Assembly (NCBI RefSeq): GCF_026965555.1
Contig: NZ_CP114040.1
Span: forward strand, 6,448,001-6,512,000
DNA length: 64,000 nucleotides
Source of the DNA: Nannocystis punicea
Lineage (GTDB): Bacteria; Myxococcota_A; Polyangia; Nannocystales; Nannocystaceae
Direction: 5' to 3'
In this document: positions 26,742 through 35,594 of the stretch, in pieces
Layout of the letters: each line of letters starts with the position of its first letter
Numbering within the stretch: the stretch's first letter is position 1
Notes under the pieces: generated by a model
What the model saw: only the letters and a program-made list of their open reading frames with translations
What the model was told of the DNA's origin: nothing
Databases searched by the model: none
Translations under genes and position numbers: made by a program

Positions 26742-28064
26742 ATGGCCCGCCGGAGCGAGCAGAGCCTCAACCAAGTCGTCGGGCTCGCCGTCGTCGTCAC
26801 CGGGGTCGTCCTCCTCATCGGCCTCCTGGTGTTCAGCCAGGGCAAGAACCTGTGGAAGGAGCGGGTCACGATCACCGCCGACTTCCGGCAGGTCTCGGGC
26901 CTGCGAGAGGGCAGCGCCGTCCAGATCGAGGGCATCGAGATCGGCACCGTCGTCAAGCGCGAGTTCGTGTGGGTCGACTACCCGTGCAACCCGCAGACCG
27001 AGGATCGCGGGCGGTTCGGCCAGGGCCGCACCGACGACTGCGACCGCACCATGTTCTGCGCCCCCGAGGGCCGCTGCGCCGAGCTCGAGTCGTACTCCTT
27101 CAACAAGGACCTCCACGCCCCGTGCGAGGAGGACTCGCAGTGCAACCAGGGCGAGGTGTGCGTCACCCAGGAGATGCGCCGGCGCTACCGCGGCGTCCTG
27201 TGGACCGGCGGCACCGGCGTCTGCGACGGCTTCACCAGCGATCACAGCCGGATCCGCGTCACTCTGTCTGTCTTTCAGGACAGCATGCTGCACATCCGCG
27301 ACGACAGCCGCGCGGTCATCTCGCAGAACGGCGTGCTCGGCGATCAGATCATCCAGATCTCGGTCGGTCGCGGCGAGCCGATCCAGGCCAACGGGCGGAT
27401 CCAGACCACCCCGTCGATGACGGAGACGATCGACGCGGTCAAGGAGAAGGTCGACGGCGGCTTCGTCAAGGTCGAGGAGGTCATCGGCGGGATCGCCGAG
27501 CTCGCGGCCGCGATGGGCGACGGCGAGACCGTCAAGAACATCCAGAACCGCCTCGCCGCCGCCGACGAGAACCTGCGCAACACGGCAGCCGGCAAGGGAA
27601 TGGTCGGCGCCATGCTCAACGACGAGGACCTGCTGCGCAGCTTCGGCAGCTCGCTCCGCGGCGTGCGCGACGGCGCCGCCGACCTCGACCACTTCCTCGC
27701 CAAGGGCCAGAAAGCGCTGACCAAGTTCGACGACAGCATGCAGCCGCTGGTCGACGACGGCCGCGTCAAGATGGCCGCGATCTCGGGCGCCCTGCACGAC
27801 CCCTACAACGTCAACATCTCGACGCGCCTGCTCTACGACTCGCAGGGCAAGATGCTGAAGAGCGTGCAGGACACGCTCGGCAACGTGAACAAGATCGTCG
27901 CCGGCATCGAGCGCGGCGAGGGAACCATGGGCCGCCTCGTGCGCGACCCGAAGATCTACGACGACCTCGTCGAGTTCTTCCGCGGCTTCCAGCGCGACGG
28001 CAAGATCCAGTTCCTCATCCGCTGGGCTCGCGGCTCCGACAAGCCCGAGCGTCCCGCCCGCTGA
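26742..28064 (+). CDS. MlaD/MCE-domain protein with a Cys-rich insertion
   Basis: 440 residues. One N-terminal membrane anchor (residues about 11-31, VVGLAVVVTGVVLLIGLLVF) is followed by an MCE domain: ITADFRQVSGLREGSAVQIE, then HSRIRVTLSVFQDSMLHIRD and GVLGDQIIQISVG. MCE proteins form rings or tubes that carry lipids across the periplasm. Between the two MCE halves, residues about 78-168 are an inserted segment with eight cysteines (82, 100, 106, 112, 128, 134, 140, 161) that probably forms disulfides outside the inner membrane. The C-terminal 200 residues are helical. Ordinary MlaD partners (MlaE, MlaF) are not next to it. A palindrome of the dispersed family is at 27268-27283. Confidence 0.88.
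   Translation: MARRSEQSLNQVVGLAVVVTGVVLLIGLLVFSQGKNLWKERVTITADFRQVSGLREGSAVQIEGIEIGTVVKREFVWVDYPCNPQTEDRGRFGQGRTDDCDRTMFCAPEGRCAELESYSFNKDLHAPCEEDSQCNQGEVCVTQEMRRRYRGVLWTGGTGVCDGFTSDHSRIRVTLSVFQDSMLHIRDDSRAVISQNGVLGDQIIQISVGRGEPIQANGRIQTTPSMTETIDAVKEKVDGGFVKVEEVIGGIAELAAAMGDGETVKNIQNRLAAADENLRNTAAGKGMVGAMLNDEDLLRSFGSSLRGVRDGAADLDHFLAKGQKALTKFDDSMQPLVDDGRVKMAAISGALHDPYNVNISTRLLYDSQGKMLKSVQDTLGNVNKIVAGIERGEGTMGRLVRDPKIYDDLVEFFRGFQRDGKIQFLIRWARGSDKPERPAR
27268..27283. repeat. Palindromic repeat inside the MCE gene
   Basis: CTGTC-TTTCAG-GACAG, in frame, encoding SVFQDS at the end of the insertion. Confidence 0.5.
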
Positions 28065-28146
28065 CAGCCCCCCTCGGGCCGCCTGCACCCGCGCCGACAG
28101 GGCAAACTCTGGCCCGCTCGTGCGTGCGTGCTAGCTCGCGCGCGCG

Positions 28147-29028
28147 ATGCCCAAGCTGTCCCACGAGGCGCTGGTCCAGCTCGTCCGTCACGCCCCGGCG
28201 CTGATCCCCGACCTGCTCTGGCCCGGCGCGCCCGCCCCGGGCCCGGTCCGGATCAGCGCCGCCGAGTTCGTCGACCTTCACTTCGCCGAGCACCGGGCCG
28301 ACGCCGTCCTCGGCCTCGGCGGCGCGCCCGAGCGGCCCGACGAGGCCCTGATCGTCGAGGTCCAGGTCGAGCGAGACCCTCGCAAGCGCTGGACCTGGCC
28401 GCTGTACGTGGCCGGCCTGCGCACGCGCCTCAATTGTCCCGTGACCCTCGTGGTGGTCTCGCTCGACCGCGACGTCGCCCGCTGGTGCGCCGAGCCGATC
28501 GACCTCGGCCGCCAGCGCAACATCCTGCGGCCGTGGGTCCTGGGCCCCGAGGCCGTGCCGAGGATCGTCGACGTCGATCGAGCGCGCGAGGTGCCGGAGC
28601 TGGCGGTGCTGTCGGTCGCGGCCCACGCCGACGAGCCCGGCGTCGAACAGATCGCCCTGGCGGCCCTCGACGCGAGCCGCGAGCTCGACGACGAACGGGG
28701 GATCCACTACCCTGACTTCGTCGTCGGCCTGCTCGGCCGCGCGGCCCGCCTCGCCCTGGAGCAGCTCATGGCCACCAAGAAGCGCTGGGAACCGATCAGC
28801 GACATGTTCCGCAAGCCCTGGCTCGAGGGCATCGCCGAGGGCGAGGTCAAGGGCCGGGTCGCCGGCAAGGCCGACCTCCTCCTCAAGCAGCTCCAGCTCA
28901 AGGGCTTCACCCTCACCGACGCCCAGCGCCAGCGCGTCCTCGACTGCCGCGACGAGGCCGTGCTCGAGACCTGGGCCGCCCGCGTCCTGGTCGCCACCCG
29001 CCTCGAAGAGGTCCTCCCCGACGAGTAA
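28147..29028 (+). CDS. Rpn-like PD-(D/E)XK nuclease-family protein
   Basis: 293 residues. The N-terminal 150 residues have the pattern of the Rpn/PD-(D/E)XK family: an early acidic FVDLHFAEHRADAVL (the D of the site), then LIVEVQVERDPRKRWTWPLY with the ExQ variant of the ExK motif. The C-terminal part contains GIAEGEVKGRVAGKADLLLK and LTDAQRQRVLDCRDEAVLETW, resembling the DUF4351-like tail. Relatives are DNA endonucleases linked to recombination or transposition, often multicopy in myxobacteria. There is no transposon end nearby. ATG follows TGCTAGCTCGCGCGCGCG, with no Shine-Dalgarno. Confidence 0.75.
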   Translation: MPKLSHEALVQLVRHAPALIPDLLWPGAPAPGPVRISAAEFVDLHFAEHRADAVLGLGGAPERPDEALIVEVQVERDPRKRWTWPLYVAGLRTRLNCPVTLVVVSLDRDVARWCAEPIDLGRQRNILRPWVLGPEAVPRIVDVDRAREVPELAVLSVAAHADEPGVEQIALAALDASRELDDERGIHYPDFVVGLLGRAARLALEQLMATKKRWEPISDMFRKPWLEGIAEGEVKGRVAGKADLLLKQLQLKGFTLTDAQRQRVLDCRDEAVLETWAARVLVATRLEEVLPDE

Positions 29029-29042
29029 ATCGCCGGCAGCCC

Positions 29043-29152
29043 CATCTGTCCGCAAGGACATCTCACTCTCGCCCCGGCACCTGCGAGCCCGGCACCGCTG
29101 CCCCTCATACGCTCGGCGGCCGCCCCCCGCCTGTCTCGAAAGACATCCTGCA
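29043..29152. repeat. Two palindromic repeats between Rpn-like and TauD-like genes
   Basis: ATCTGTCC-GCAA-GGACATCT near 29044-29063 and GCCTGTCTCGAAAGACATCC near 29130-29149. Confidence 0.7.
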
Positions 29153-29215
29153 TTCGTCCGCCCGCGCGGCCGCGCCCGTCCCCCGTGGCCCGCCGAATTG
29201 TGCCATCGTCGGCGC

Positions 29216-30259
29216 ATGCGACTCAGCGAGATCCGCGGCCCTGGTGGCGGCGCAGTGCCGGTGATCGAGCCCGAAGGTGACGCCGGCGTCGACGCCCTGC
29301 GCGCCTGGCTCGACGCCGAGGGCGCCTGGCTCTCCGGACAGCTGCGAACCCACGGCGCAGTCCTGCTGCGCGGCTTCGGCGTGCGCGTCCCGGTCGACCT
29401 CGAGCGGGTCGCGCGGGGGATCGACCGCGAGCTCAAGAACGAGTACCTCGGCACTTCGCCCCGCGACGCGCTCAGCGAATATGTCTTTTCGGCCAGCGAG
29501 CTGCCGCCGTACTACCCGATCCCGCAGCACTGCGAGATGTCCTTCCTGCGCGACCCGCCGCGGCGGCTGTTCTTCGCCTGTCTGGTCGCCCCCCAGGGCG
29601 GCGGCGGCGAGACCCCGCTGTGCGACTTTCGCCGCGTCGCCGCCGACCTCGATCCCGGCGTACGCGACCGCTTCGTGCGCGGCGGGATCCGCATCATCCG
29701 CAACTACGACGGCCCGGACGGCGGCGGGCGCCTCGACCTGTGGAAGCTCAAGCGCTGGGACGAGATGTTTTTGACCACCGACCGCAGCGTCGTCGCGGCC
29801 AAGTGCGCCGAGCAGGGCTTCGAGGTCACCTGGCTCTCGGGACAGCGACTGCGCCTCGTCAGCGAGCACGACGCCCTGCGGCCGCACCCCGAGACCGGCG
29901 AGCCGGTGTGGTTCAACCACGTCCAGGTCTTCCACGCCGCCAGCGCCGCCGCCGAGCTGCGCCGCGTCCACGCCCGCCAGGGCGACCTCCGCAGCCTCGC
30001 CCTGTCGCAGTTCGCCCGGCTCATGATCGGCGCGCGCCGCCGCCTCACCGCGGCCGACGACCTGCCGATGCACTGCACCCACCGCGACGGCCGCGAGATC
30101 GACCCCGCCGACCTCGAGCACCTGCGCGACGTCATCTGGCGCCACATGGTCGTGTTCCCGTGGCGCGCCGGCGACGTGGTCGCCATCGACAACTTCGCCG
30201 TCTCGCACGGCCGCCTGCCGTACCGCGGCCCGCGTCAGGTCGTGGTCGCCTGGGCCTGA
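29216..30259 (+). CDS. TauD/TfdA-family Fe(II)/2-oxoglutarate dioxygenase
   Basis: 347 residues. The first two iron ligands are His and Glu in PQHCEMSFL (H-x-E in place of H-x-D), and the distal His is in NFAVSHGRLPYRGPRQVVV, which also holds the Arg that binds 2-oxoglutarate. The closest family type is the SyrP-like group that hydroxylates amino acids in natural-product pathways. The substrate is unknown and no biosynthetic cluster surrounds it. The gene ends 25 bases inside the convergent BASS gene. The start is ATG 29216; a frame 6 codons longer is possible. Confidence 0.85.
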   Translation: MRLSEIRGPGGGAVPVIEPEGDAGVDALRAWLDAEGAWLSGQLRTHGAVLLRGFGVRVPVDLERVARGIDRELKNEYLGTSPRDALSEYVFSASELPPYYPIPQHCEMSFLRDPPRRLFFACLVAPQGGGGETPLCDFRRVAADLDPGVRDRFVRGGIRIIRNYDGPDGGGRLDLWKLKRWDEMFLTTDRSVVAAKCAEQGFEVTWLSGQRLRLVSEHDALRPHPETGEPVWFNHVQVFHAASAAAELRRVHARQGDLRSLALSQFARLMIGARRRLTAADDLPMHCTHRDGREIDPADLEHLRDVIWRHMVVFPWRAGDVVAIDNFAVSHGRLPYRGPRQVVVAWA

Positions 30260-31173
30260 GCGTCCTCCTCGCGCAGCGCCCGGCGGCGCCACACGAACGC
30301 CAGGGACAGGCCCGCGATCAGGTGCCACACGCCCCACCAGGCCGCGATCATCGCCGTCCCGCCGAGCCCCGGGAAGAAGTCGAACGCCAGCACCAGCGCC
30401 AGCCCGGCGTTCTGGATCCCGACCTCGATAGCGATCGCTCGCCGGTCGCGGCCCGGCAGCCCGGCTGTCCTTGCGACCAGCCAGCCCGACAGCAGCGCCG
30501 CCCCGTTGTGCAGCGCCACCACCCCGACGAGCAGCGCCCAGTGGTCGACCAGGATCCCCGCGTTGCGGCTCAGACCGATCACGATGAACAGCGCCAGGCA
30601 GCCGACCGAGAACAGCTTGAACGGCGCGCGCAGCCGGTCCGCCAGCCGCGGCCAGCGCCCCGCCACCAGCATCCCCAGCGCCAGCGGGGCGCCCAGGACC
30701 GCCAGCACGGTCTTCACCATCTCGTCCGGCGACACCGCGACCGCGCGGACCAGCGCCGCAGTGTCCGCGGACATGCCTGACCAAAAAGCCAGGTTGAGCG
30801 GCGTCGTCGCCACCGCCAGCACCGTCCCGATCGCGGTCATCGTCACCGACAGCTCGGTGTTGCCGCGGGCCAGGTGGGTGATGAAGTTCGACATGTTGCC
30901 GCCGGGGCAGGCCGCCACCAGCATCATCCCCAGCGCCACGCTCGGCGGCGGTCGCAGCGCCAGCACCAGCGCGAAGGTCAGCGCCGGCAGCACCACCACC
31001 TGACCCAGCAGACCGACGATGGCCGCGCGCGGCTGGCGGAGCACCGCCGCGAAGTCGGCCGGGCGCAGGTCCAGCGCCACCCCGACCATCACCAGCGCCA
31101 GCACCACGTTGAGGACCACCAGGCTGCCGGGTTCGAACGCCAGAGTCACCCGATCGAACTCCGCGCCGGTCAT
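30235..31173 (-). CDS. Bile acid:sodium symporter (BASS) family transporter
   Basis: 312 residues and about nine to ten hydrophobic segments. Family marks are VLALVMVGVALDLRPADFAA, ACPGGNMSNFITHLARGNTE (the unwound helix crossover that binds sodium) and EVGIQNAGLALVLAFDFF. Such transporters import organic acids with sodium; the substrate is unknown. ATG 31173 has no Shine-Dalgarno. It overlaps the TauD-like gene tail-to-tail by 25 bases. Confidence 0.9.
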   Translation of the reverse strand: MTGAEFDRVTLAFEPGSLVVLNVVLALVMVGVALDLRPADFAAVLRQPRAAIVGLLGQVVVLPALTFALVLALRPPPSVALGMMLVAACPGGNMSNFITHLARGNTELSVTMTAIGTVLAVATTPLNLAFWSGMSADTAALVRAVAVSPDEMVKTVLAVLGAPLALGMLVAGRWPRLADRLRAPFKLFSVGCLALFIVIGLSRNAGILVDHWALLVGVVALHNGAALLSGWLVARTAGLPGRDRRAIAIEVGIQNAGLALVLAFDFFPGLGGTAMIAAWWGVWHLIAGLSLAFVWRRRALREEDAQAQATTT

Positions 31174-31319
31174 CGACCTTCACCCTACCATCCTTCGCCG
31201 CGGGCCACGAGCCGCCCGCGGGAACCACCGGCGAAGCGTCACGGACCGCCACGACGCCGACACATGACGCTCACGGTCCTCGAATGCTCTCGAGCGCGCA
31301 CATGCGCGGCTCGCCGCGC

Positions 31320-31325
31320 TACGCT
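31320..31325 (+). promoter_or_regulatory. Candidate -10 element
   Basis: GCTACGCT includes TACGCT, 6 bases upstream of ATG 31332. Confidence 0.45.
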
Positions 31326-31331
31326 CGTCCC

Positions 31332-33152
31332 ATGTCGTCTCGCGCTCGCGTGGCCGCTGCGCTGCTGCTCCTCGCGGCCTGCACCGACCCCCCGCCGATC
31401 GGCGACAGCGACGGCACGACCCTCCCCGCGACGACCTCGAGCTCGACCTCGTCCTCGACCGCCGCGATCGACCCGACCACCACCACCACGACCACCACCA
31501 CGACCTCGACGAGCACCACCGCCGCCCCCGACCCCAGCACCACCACGGCCACCACCGCCGCCCCGACCGGCTGCGACGCCCCGCCGCCGTGCGACACCTG
31601 CACCTGCGAGGACGACGTCTTTCAGTGTCACTGTCCCGAGCTGTCCCCCGAGGCAGGTTATCTCGACGTCGACGGCGTCGACTACGAGATCGGCGAGGAC
31701 GACACGGTCATCGCCATGACCAGCTCGCCCGCGCGGCTGTTCTACAGCTTCCACCCGGCAGACGACGATCCCGGCGACGCCCCGCTCCTGCTCCTCTTCA
31801 ACGGCGGTCCCGGCGTCTCGACCGGCCTGATCCTCGCCGGCAACACCGCGCCGCAGACCCTCGGCGACGACCTCGAACCCACTCCGAGCCCCGCGCCCTG
31901 GACCGCCCTCGGCCACCTCCTCTACATCGACGCCCGCAACACCGGCTTCTCCCAGCAGTCGATCGCCGACCCCTCCGACATGCCGCTGCGCTCGGCCGAG
32001 CTCAACAGCCGCAACTTCAACAGCTACCTCGACGCGGCCGACTTCGCCCGGGCCCTCCTGCGCTTCTGGGACGACCACCCCGAGCTCGCCGATCGCCGCC
32101 TCGTCCTCGTCGGCGAGAGCTACGGGGGCATCCGCGCCTCGATCCTCCTGCACATGCTGCTGTTCCCGCGGCGCTACGAGCTCGGGCCCGGCCGCTACCG
32201 CGACCCGGCGCTGGCCGCCGCGATCGCCGATCACCTCGCCGCGCGCTTCCCCGGCGACGAGCCCCCCGGCCCCGACGTCGTCGGCGCCGCGCTCGGCCAC
32301 CTCGTCCTCGTCCAGCCGAGCCTCGCCGGCTCGGCCCAGCAGGCGCGCGCCGGGGACCTGCTCGAAGCGCCAGGTTCTCCGGTTTATGTCCTCGCGGACA
32401 GCCTCGGCCTCGACTTCGTCGCCTGCGCCGACAAGCCGAACCCGTGCGACCCGTGGGCCAACGTCATCAACTTCGTCGAGAACGCCGGCCGCAGCCGCTA
32501 CGACATCGCCGGCCCCGGCACCTGGCTGAGCGACCTGTTCGCGCGCACCCGCGCCGGCCTGTCGCGCCGCGACACCCTCGCCGCCGTCCTGCAGGTCGCG
32601 CCCGAGGACATCGAGGGCCTCGCCGCCGCCGACCGCCCGACCGCCTTCCGCGTGCGCAACCCCGGCGACTACCCCGCCGACGCCCCCGACCTCGCCGACC
32701 ACCTGGGCGCCGTGCCGGCGTGGGACCGCTACTTCCTGCCGTTCTCGGTCGAGGCGCTCGACGGCTTCCGCGGCCCGGCCGCGATCATGGCCGGCGTCCA
32801 CTCGAGCGACCCGCACTACGGCGCGCTGTTCCTCCACGACCTCGCCTACGCCCGCGTCTTCATCACCGACGCCGCCCGCGACCTCGCCGTCTGGGGCCCC
32901 TCGATCGCCCCCACCCTGCGCCTGTTCACCAGCCTCGTCGACGACGTCGAGCCCGTCGACGACCTGCCGCGGGGCAGCGAGCGGCCCGGCGAGCTGCACG
33001 TCCAGTTCAAGCCGGAGGCCTTCCCCGGCGAGCCCGACCCCGGCCTGCGCACGATCCGGCTCGCCCCCTACGACGCCTCTCACGCGGTCACCTACGACCG
33101 CCCGACCGAGCTGCGCGCCGACGTCGCCGCCTGGCTGGCCGAAGCGCCATGA
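31332..33152 (+). CDS. Serine carboxypeptidase (S10)-like lipoprotein
   Basis: 606 residues. MSSRARVAAALLLLAAC is a lipoprotein signal with Cys17. A Thr/Ser linker (residues about 25-80) and a small Cys-rich stretch (CDAPPPCDTCTCEDDVFQCH) follow. The rest has the S10 alpha/beta-hydrolase plan: LLLLFNGGPGVSTGL (oxyanion region), LLYIDARNTGFS, the nucleophile in VLVGESYGGIRAS and a late His in APYDASHAVTYDRPTEL. These enzymes remove C-terminal residues; the target is unknown. Two possible repeat remnants lie in the gene (about 31631-31660 and 32371-32402). TACGCT is 6 bases before ATG. Confidence 0.87.
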   Translation: MSSRARVAAALLLLAACTDPPPIGDSDGTTLPATTSSSTSSSTAAIDPTTTTTTTTTTSTSTTAAPDPSTTTATTAAPTGCDAPPPCDTCTCEDDVFQCHCPELSPEAGYLDVDGVDYEIGEDDTVIAMTSSPARLFYSFHPADDDPGDAPLLLLFNGGPGVSTGLILAGNTAPQTLGDDLEPTPSPAPWTALGHLLYIDARNTGFSQQSIADPSDMPLRSAELNSRNFNSYLDAADFARALLRFWDDHPELADRRLVLVGESYGGIRASILLHMLLFPRRYELGPGRYRDPALAAAIADHLAARFPGDEPPGPDVVGAALGHLVLVQPSLAGSAQQARAGDLLEAPGSPVYVLADSLGLDFVACADKPNPCDPWANVINFVENAGRSRYDIAGPGTWLSDLFARTRAGLSRRDTLAAVLQVAPEDIEGLAAADRPTAFRVRNPGDYPADAPDLADHLGAVPAWDRYFLPFSVEALDGFRGPAAIMAGVHSSDPHYGALFLHDLAYARVFITDAARDLAVWGPSIAPTLRLFTSLVDDVEPVDDLPRGSERPGELHVQFKPEAFPGEPDPGLRTIRLAPYDASHAVTYDRPTELRADVAAWLAEAP

Positions 33153-33161
33153 CCTCGGGGA

Positions 33162-33215
33162 CATGCCCGATCGGGCATGCACGAAGGGCCATGGCCCGAA
33201 GGCCACGGCCCTCGC
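33162..33215. repeat. Palindromic repeats between convergent genes
   Basis: CATGCCCGATCGGGCATG (33162-33179) is a perfect palindrome, followed by GGGCCATGGCCC (33186-33197) and GGCCACGGCC. Placed between the S10-like gene and pckG, they probably end both transcripts. Confidence 0.8.
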
Positions 33216-33230
33216 GCCCCTACGCCGCGC

Positions 33231-35021
33231 TCACAGGCGACTGATCAGCAGCTCGCGCTCGAAGATCATCGTCTTCGGCAGCGCCTCGGACAGCTCGAGG
33301 AACAGCTCCTCGTGCGACAGCGTCTGCTTCTTGACGCGGTCGCGCGCGTAGCCCATCAGCTCGTCCCACTGGGCCTCGGAGAAGTCGAGGCCGCGCCAGT
33401 CGATGTCGTGGTAGTGGGGGACCCAGCCGAGCGGCGACTCGACGCCGATGGCCTGGCCGCGCGAGCGCTCGACCACCCACCGCAGCACGCGCATGTTCTG
33501 GCCGAAGCCCGGCCACATGAACTTGCCGTCCTTCTTGCGGAACCAGTTGACGTGGAAGATCCGCGGCGGCTCCTTCACGCGCTTGGCCATCGACAGCCAG
33601 TGGCGGAAGTAGTCGCCCATGTTGTAGCCGCAGAACGGCAGCATCGCCATCGGATCGCGGCGCAGCGCCCCGACCTGGCCCTCGGCGGCCGCGGTCTGCT
33701 CCGAGCCCATGGTCGCGCCGATGTACACGCCGTGCGACCAATTGAACGCCTGGTAGACCAGCGGCACGTCGTTCATGCGCCGGCCGCCGAAGATGATCGC
33801 GCGGATCGGCACGCCGGCCGGGTTCTCCCACTCGGGGTCGATCACCGGGCAGTTGCGGGCCGGCGCGGTGAAGCGGGCGTTCGGGTGGGCCGCGTTGCGG
33901 CCGCAGTCCGGGGTCCAGTCCTTACCTGTCCAATCGACCAGGTGCTTCGGCGGCTCCTTGGTCATGCCCTCCCACCACACGTCGCCGTCGTCGGTCAGCG
34001 CCACGTTGGTGAAGATCGAGTCGCGCGCGCACGAGATCATCGCGTTGGGGTTGGTCTCCATCGACGTGCCCGGGGCCACGCCGAAGAAGCCGGCCTCGGG
34101 GTTGATCGCGCGCAGGTTGCCCTCGGCGTCGGGCTTGAGCCAGGCGATGTCGTCGCCGACGCAGGTGACCTTCCAGCCGACCATCTCCTTGGGCGGGATG
34201 AGCATGGCGAAGTTGGTCTTGCCGCAGGCGCTGGGGAACGCCGCGGTCACGTAGGTCTTCTTGCCGTCGGGGCCCTCGACCCCGAGGATGAGCATGTGCT
34301 CGGCCAGCCAGCCCTCGTCACGGGCCATCGCCGAGGCGATCCGGAGCGCGAAGCACTTCTTGCCGAGCAGGGCGTTGCCGCCGTAGCCGCTGCCGAACGA
34401 CAGGATCGTGCGCTTCTCGGGGAAGTGGGTGATGTACGTGTTCTCGGGGTTGCACGGCCACGCGGGGCCGGCGTCGCCGGGCTCGAGCGGTTGGCCCACC
34501 GAGTGGACCGCCTTGACGAAGCGGCCGTCCTCGCCGAGCACGTCGAGCACCGCCTTGCCCATGCGGGTCATGATCTTCATGTTGGCGACCACGTACGGCG
34601 AGTCGCTGAGCTGCACACCGATCTGGGCGATCGGCGAGCCGAGCGGGCCCATGCAGAACGGGACCACGTACATCGTCCGCCCGCGCATGCAGCCGTCGTA
34701 GAGCGCGTTCAGCTTCTTGCGCATCACCAGCGGGTCCTCCCAGTTGTTGGTCGGGCCCGCGCCCTCCGGCGAGGCGCTGCAGATGAACGTCCGGCTCTCG
34801 ACGCGCGCCACGTCGCGCGGGTCCGAGCGCACCAGGACGCTGTTGGGGCGCTTCGCGGGGTTGAGGCGGATCGCCGCGCCGCTCTCGATCAGCAGCCCCA
34901 GCATGCGATCGTACTCGGCGTCCGAACCGTCGCACCACTCGACGCGGTCCGGCTTGCAGCGCGCCGCCCACTCGTCCACAAAGCGTTGCAGCTCTTGGTG
35001 TTTCGTCTTGGTCTCGCTCAT
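33231..35021 (-). CDS. pckG: Phosphoenolpyruvate carboxykinase (GTP)
   Basis: 596 residues, the family's usual size. Converts oxaloacetate and GTP to PEP, CO2 and GDP for gluconeogenesis. The P-loop with the active Cys is FPSACGKTNFAML. Other family parts are VGDDIAWLKPDAEGNLRAIN, GFFGVAPGTSMETNPNAM, IFGGRRMNDVPLVYQAF and FRKKDGKFMWPGFGQNMRVL. The ATG is preceded by GAGGTA, which excludes the longer upstream frame. A sequence like the dispersed repeat (ACCTGTCCAATCGACCAGGT, 33924-33943) falls in the conserved DWTGKDW segment, so it may be coincidence. Confidence 0.96.
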   Translation of the reverse strand: MSETKTKHQELQRFVDEWAARCKPDRVEWCDGSDAEYDRMLGLLIESGAAIRLNPAKRPNSVLVRSDPRDVARVESRTFICSASPEGAGPTNNWEDPLVMRKKLNALYDGCMRGRTMYVVPFCMGPLGSPIAQIGVQLSDSPYVVANMKIMTRMGKAVLDVLGEDGRFVKAVHSVGQPLEPGDAGPAWPCNPENTYITHFPEKRTILSFGSGYGGNALLGKKCFALRIASAMARDEGWLAEHMLILGVEGPDGKKTYVTAAFPSACGKTNFAMLIPPKEMVGWKVTCVGDDIAWLKPDAEGNLRAINPEAGFFGVAPGTSMETNPNAMISCARDSIFTNVALTDDGDVWWEGMTKEPPKHLVDWTGKDWTPDCGRNAAHPNARFTAPARNCPVIDPEWENPAGVPIRAIIFGGRRMNDVPLVYQAFNWSHGVYIGATMGSEQTAAAEGQVGALRRDPMAMLPFCGYNMGDYFRHWLSMAKRVKEPPRIFHVNWFRKKDGKFMWPGFGQNMRVLRWVVERSRGQAIGVESPLGWVPHYHDIDWRGLDFSEAQWDELMGYARDRVKKQTLSHEELFLELSEALPKTMIFERELLISRL

Positions 35022-35594
35022 AAGTACCTCGTGCGCTCGGCGACTGTTATGCGTCGCCAAGCCTACCCCGGGGCGGCGGGTGGGGGTAAGAAAACTCAAC
35101 CGTTCGCCGCGCGGCGAGGCTGGAGTTGCGGCTGTTCGGTCGAACGGCGTCCGTCGCCCGGGCCGCGCCACGCGCAGGCCGTTGCGCAGCCGCTACGCGG
35201 CGCCCTCGTGACCGAACTCTGCCAGAGCGATCGCCGGCCCGCGACAGCGGCCGCGTCCGGCACGCGCCTCGGCGGGTGCCGTCGGAAGACCTCTCGAGGC
35301 GACCCGCGAGCCGCCATCTCTTGGCAGCTGCGACGCCACGCCGCGAGCGATCGCCGGCCCCCACCGCCCTCGCGGAGCGTCGATCCGAGCGGGGTCCCCA
35401 AGATCCCACGCGCGCATGCACGGCCGAGCCCGCCGCCGCGGCGAGGCCCGCGCCTTGCTCTCGTATTGACCGCGCCACCGGCCCGGAGCGCTCGAGCGCG
35501 CGGCCGCCGATCTCGCTGTCCCCGCGGACATGCCCGAGAGGACATCCCCGTGATCGCCGCGCGCATCGACATGCCCCGAAGGACAGGTCAAGAG
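35022..35594. other. Intergenic region between pckG and a lipoprotein gene
   Basis: 573 bases. The pckG-proximal 80 bases are its promoter region (AT-rich GTAAGAAAACTCAA near 35086). The middle 400 bases show only Arg-rich frames, no gene. The last 80 bases are repeats. Confidence 0.45.
35516..35590. repeat. Palindromic repeat cluster downstream of the 35595 gene
   Basis: CTGTCC-CCGC-GGACATGCCC, then GAGAGGACATCCCCG, then GACATGCCC-CGAA-GGACAGGTC ending just after the stop of the next gene. Likely terminates that gene. Confidence 0.75.

Noticed and set aside
28147..29028. Rpn-like nuclease as the mobiliser of the palindromic repeats
   Set aside because: Rpn proteins are linked to recombination, but this gene is not bordered by the palindromes in a special way. 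It has no REP-associated tyrosine transposase motif either, so no link can be claimed.
33924..33943. Palindromic repeat inside pckG
   Set aside because: It falls in the conserved DWTGKDW segment of PEP carboxykinase, so I cannot separate insertion from coincidence.
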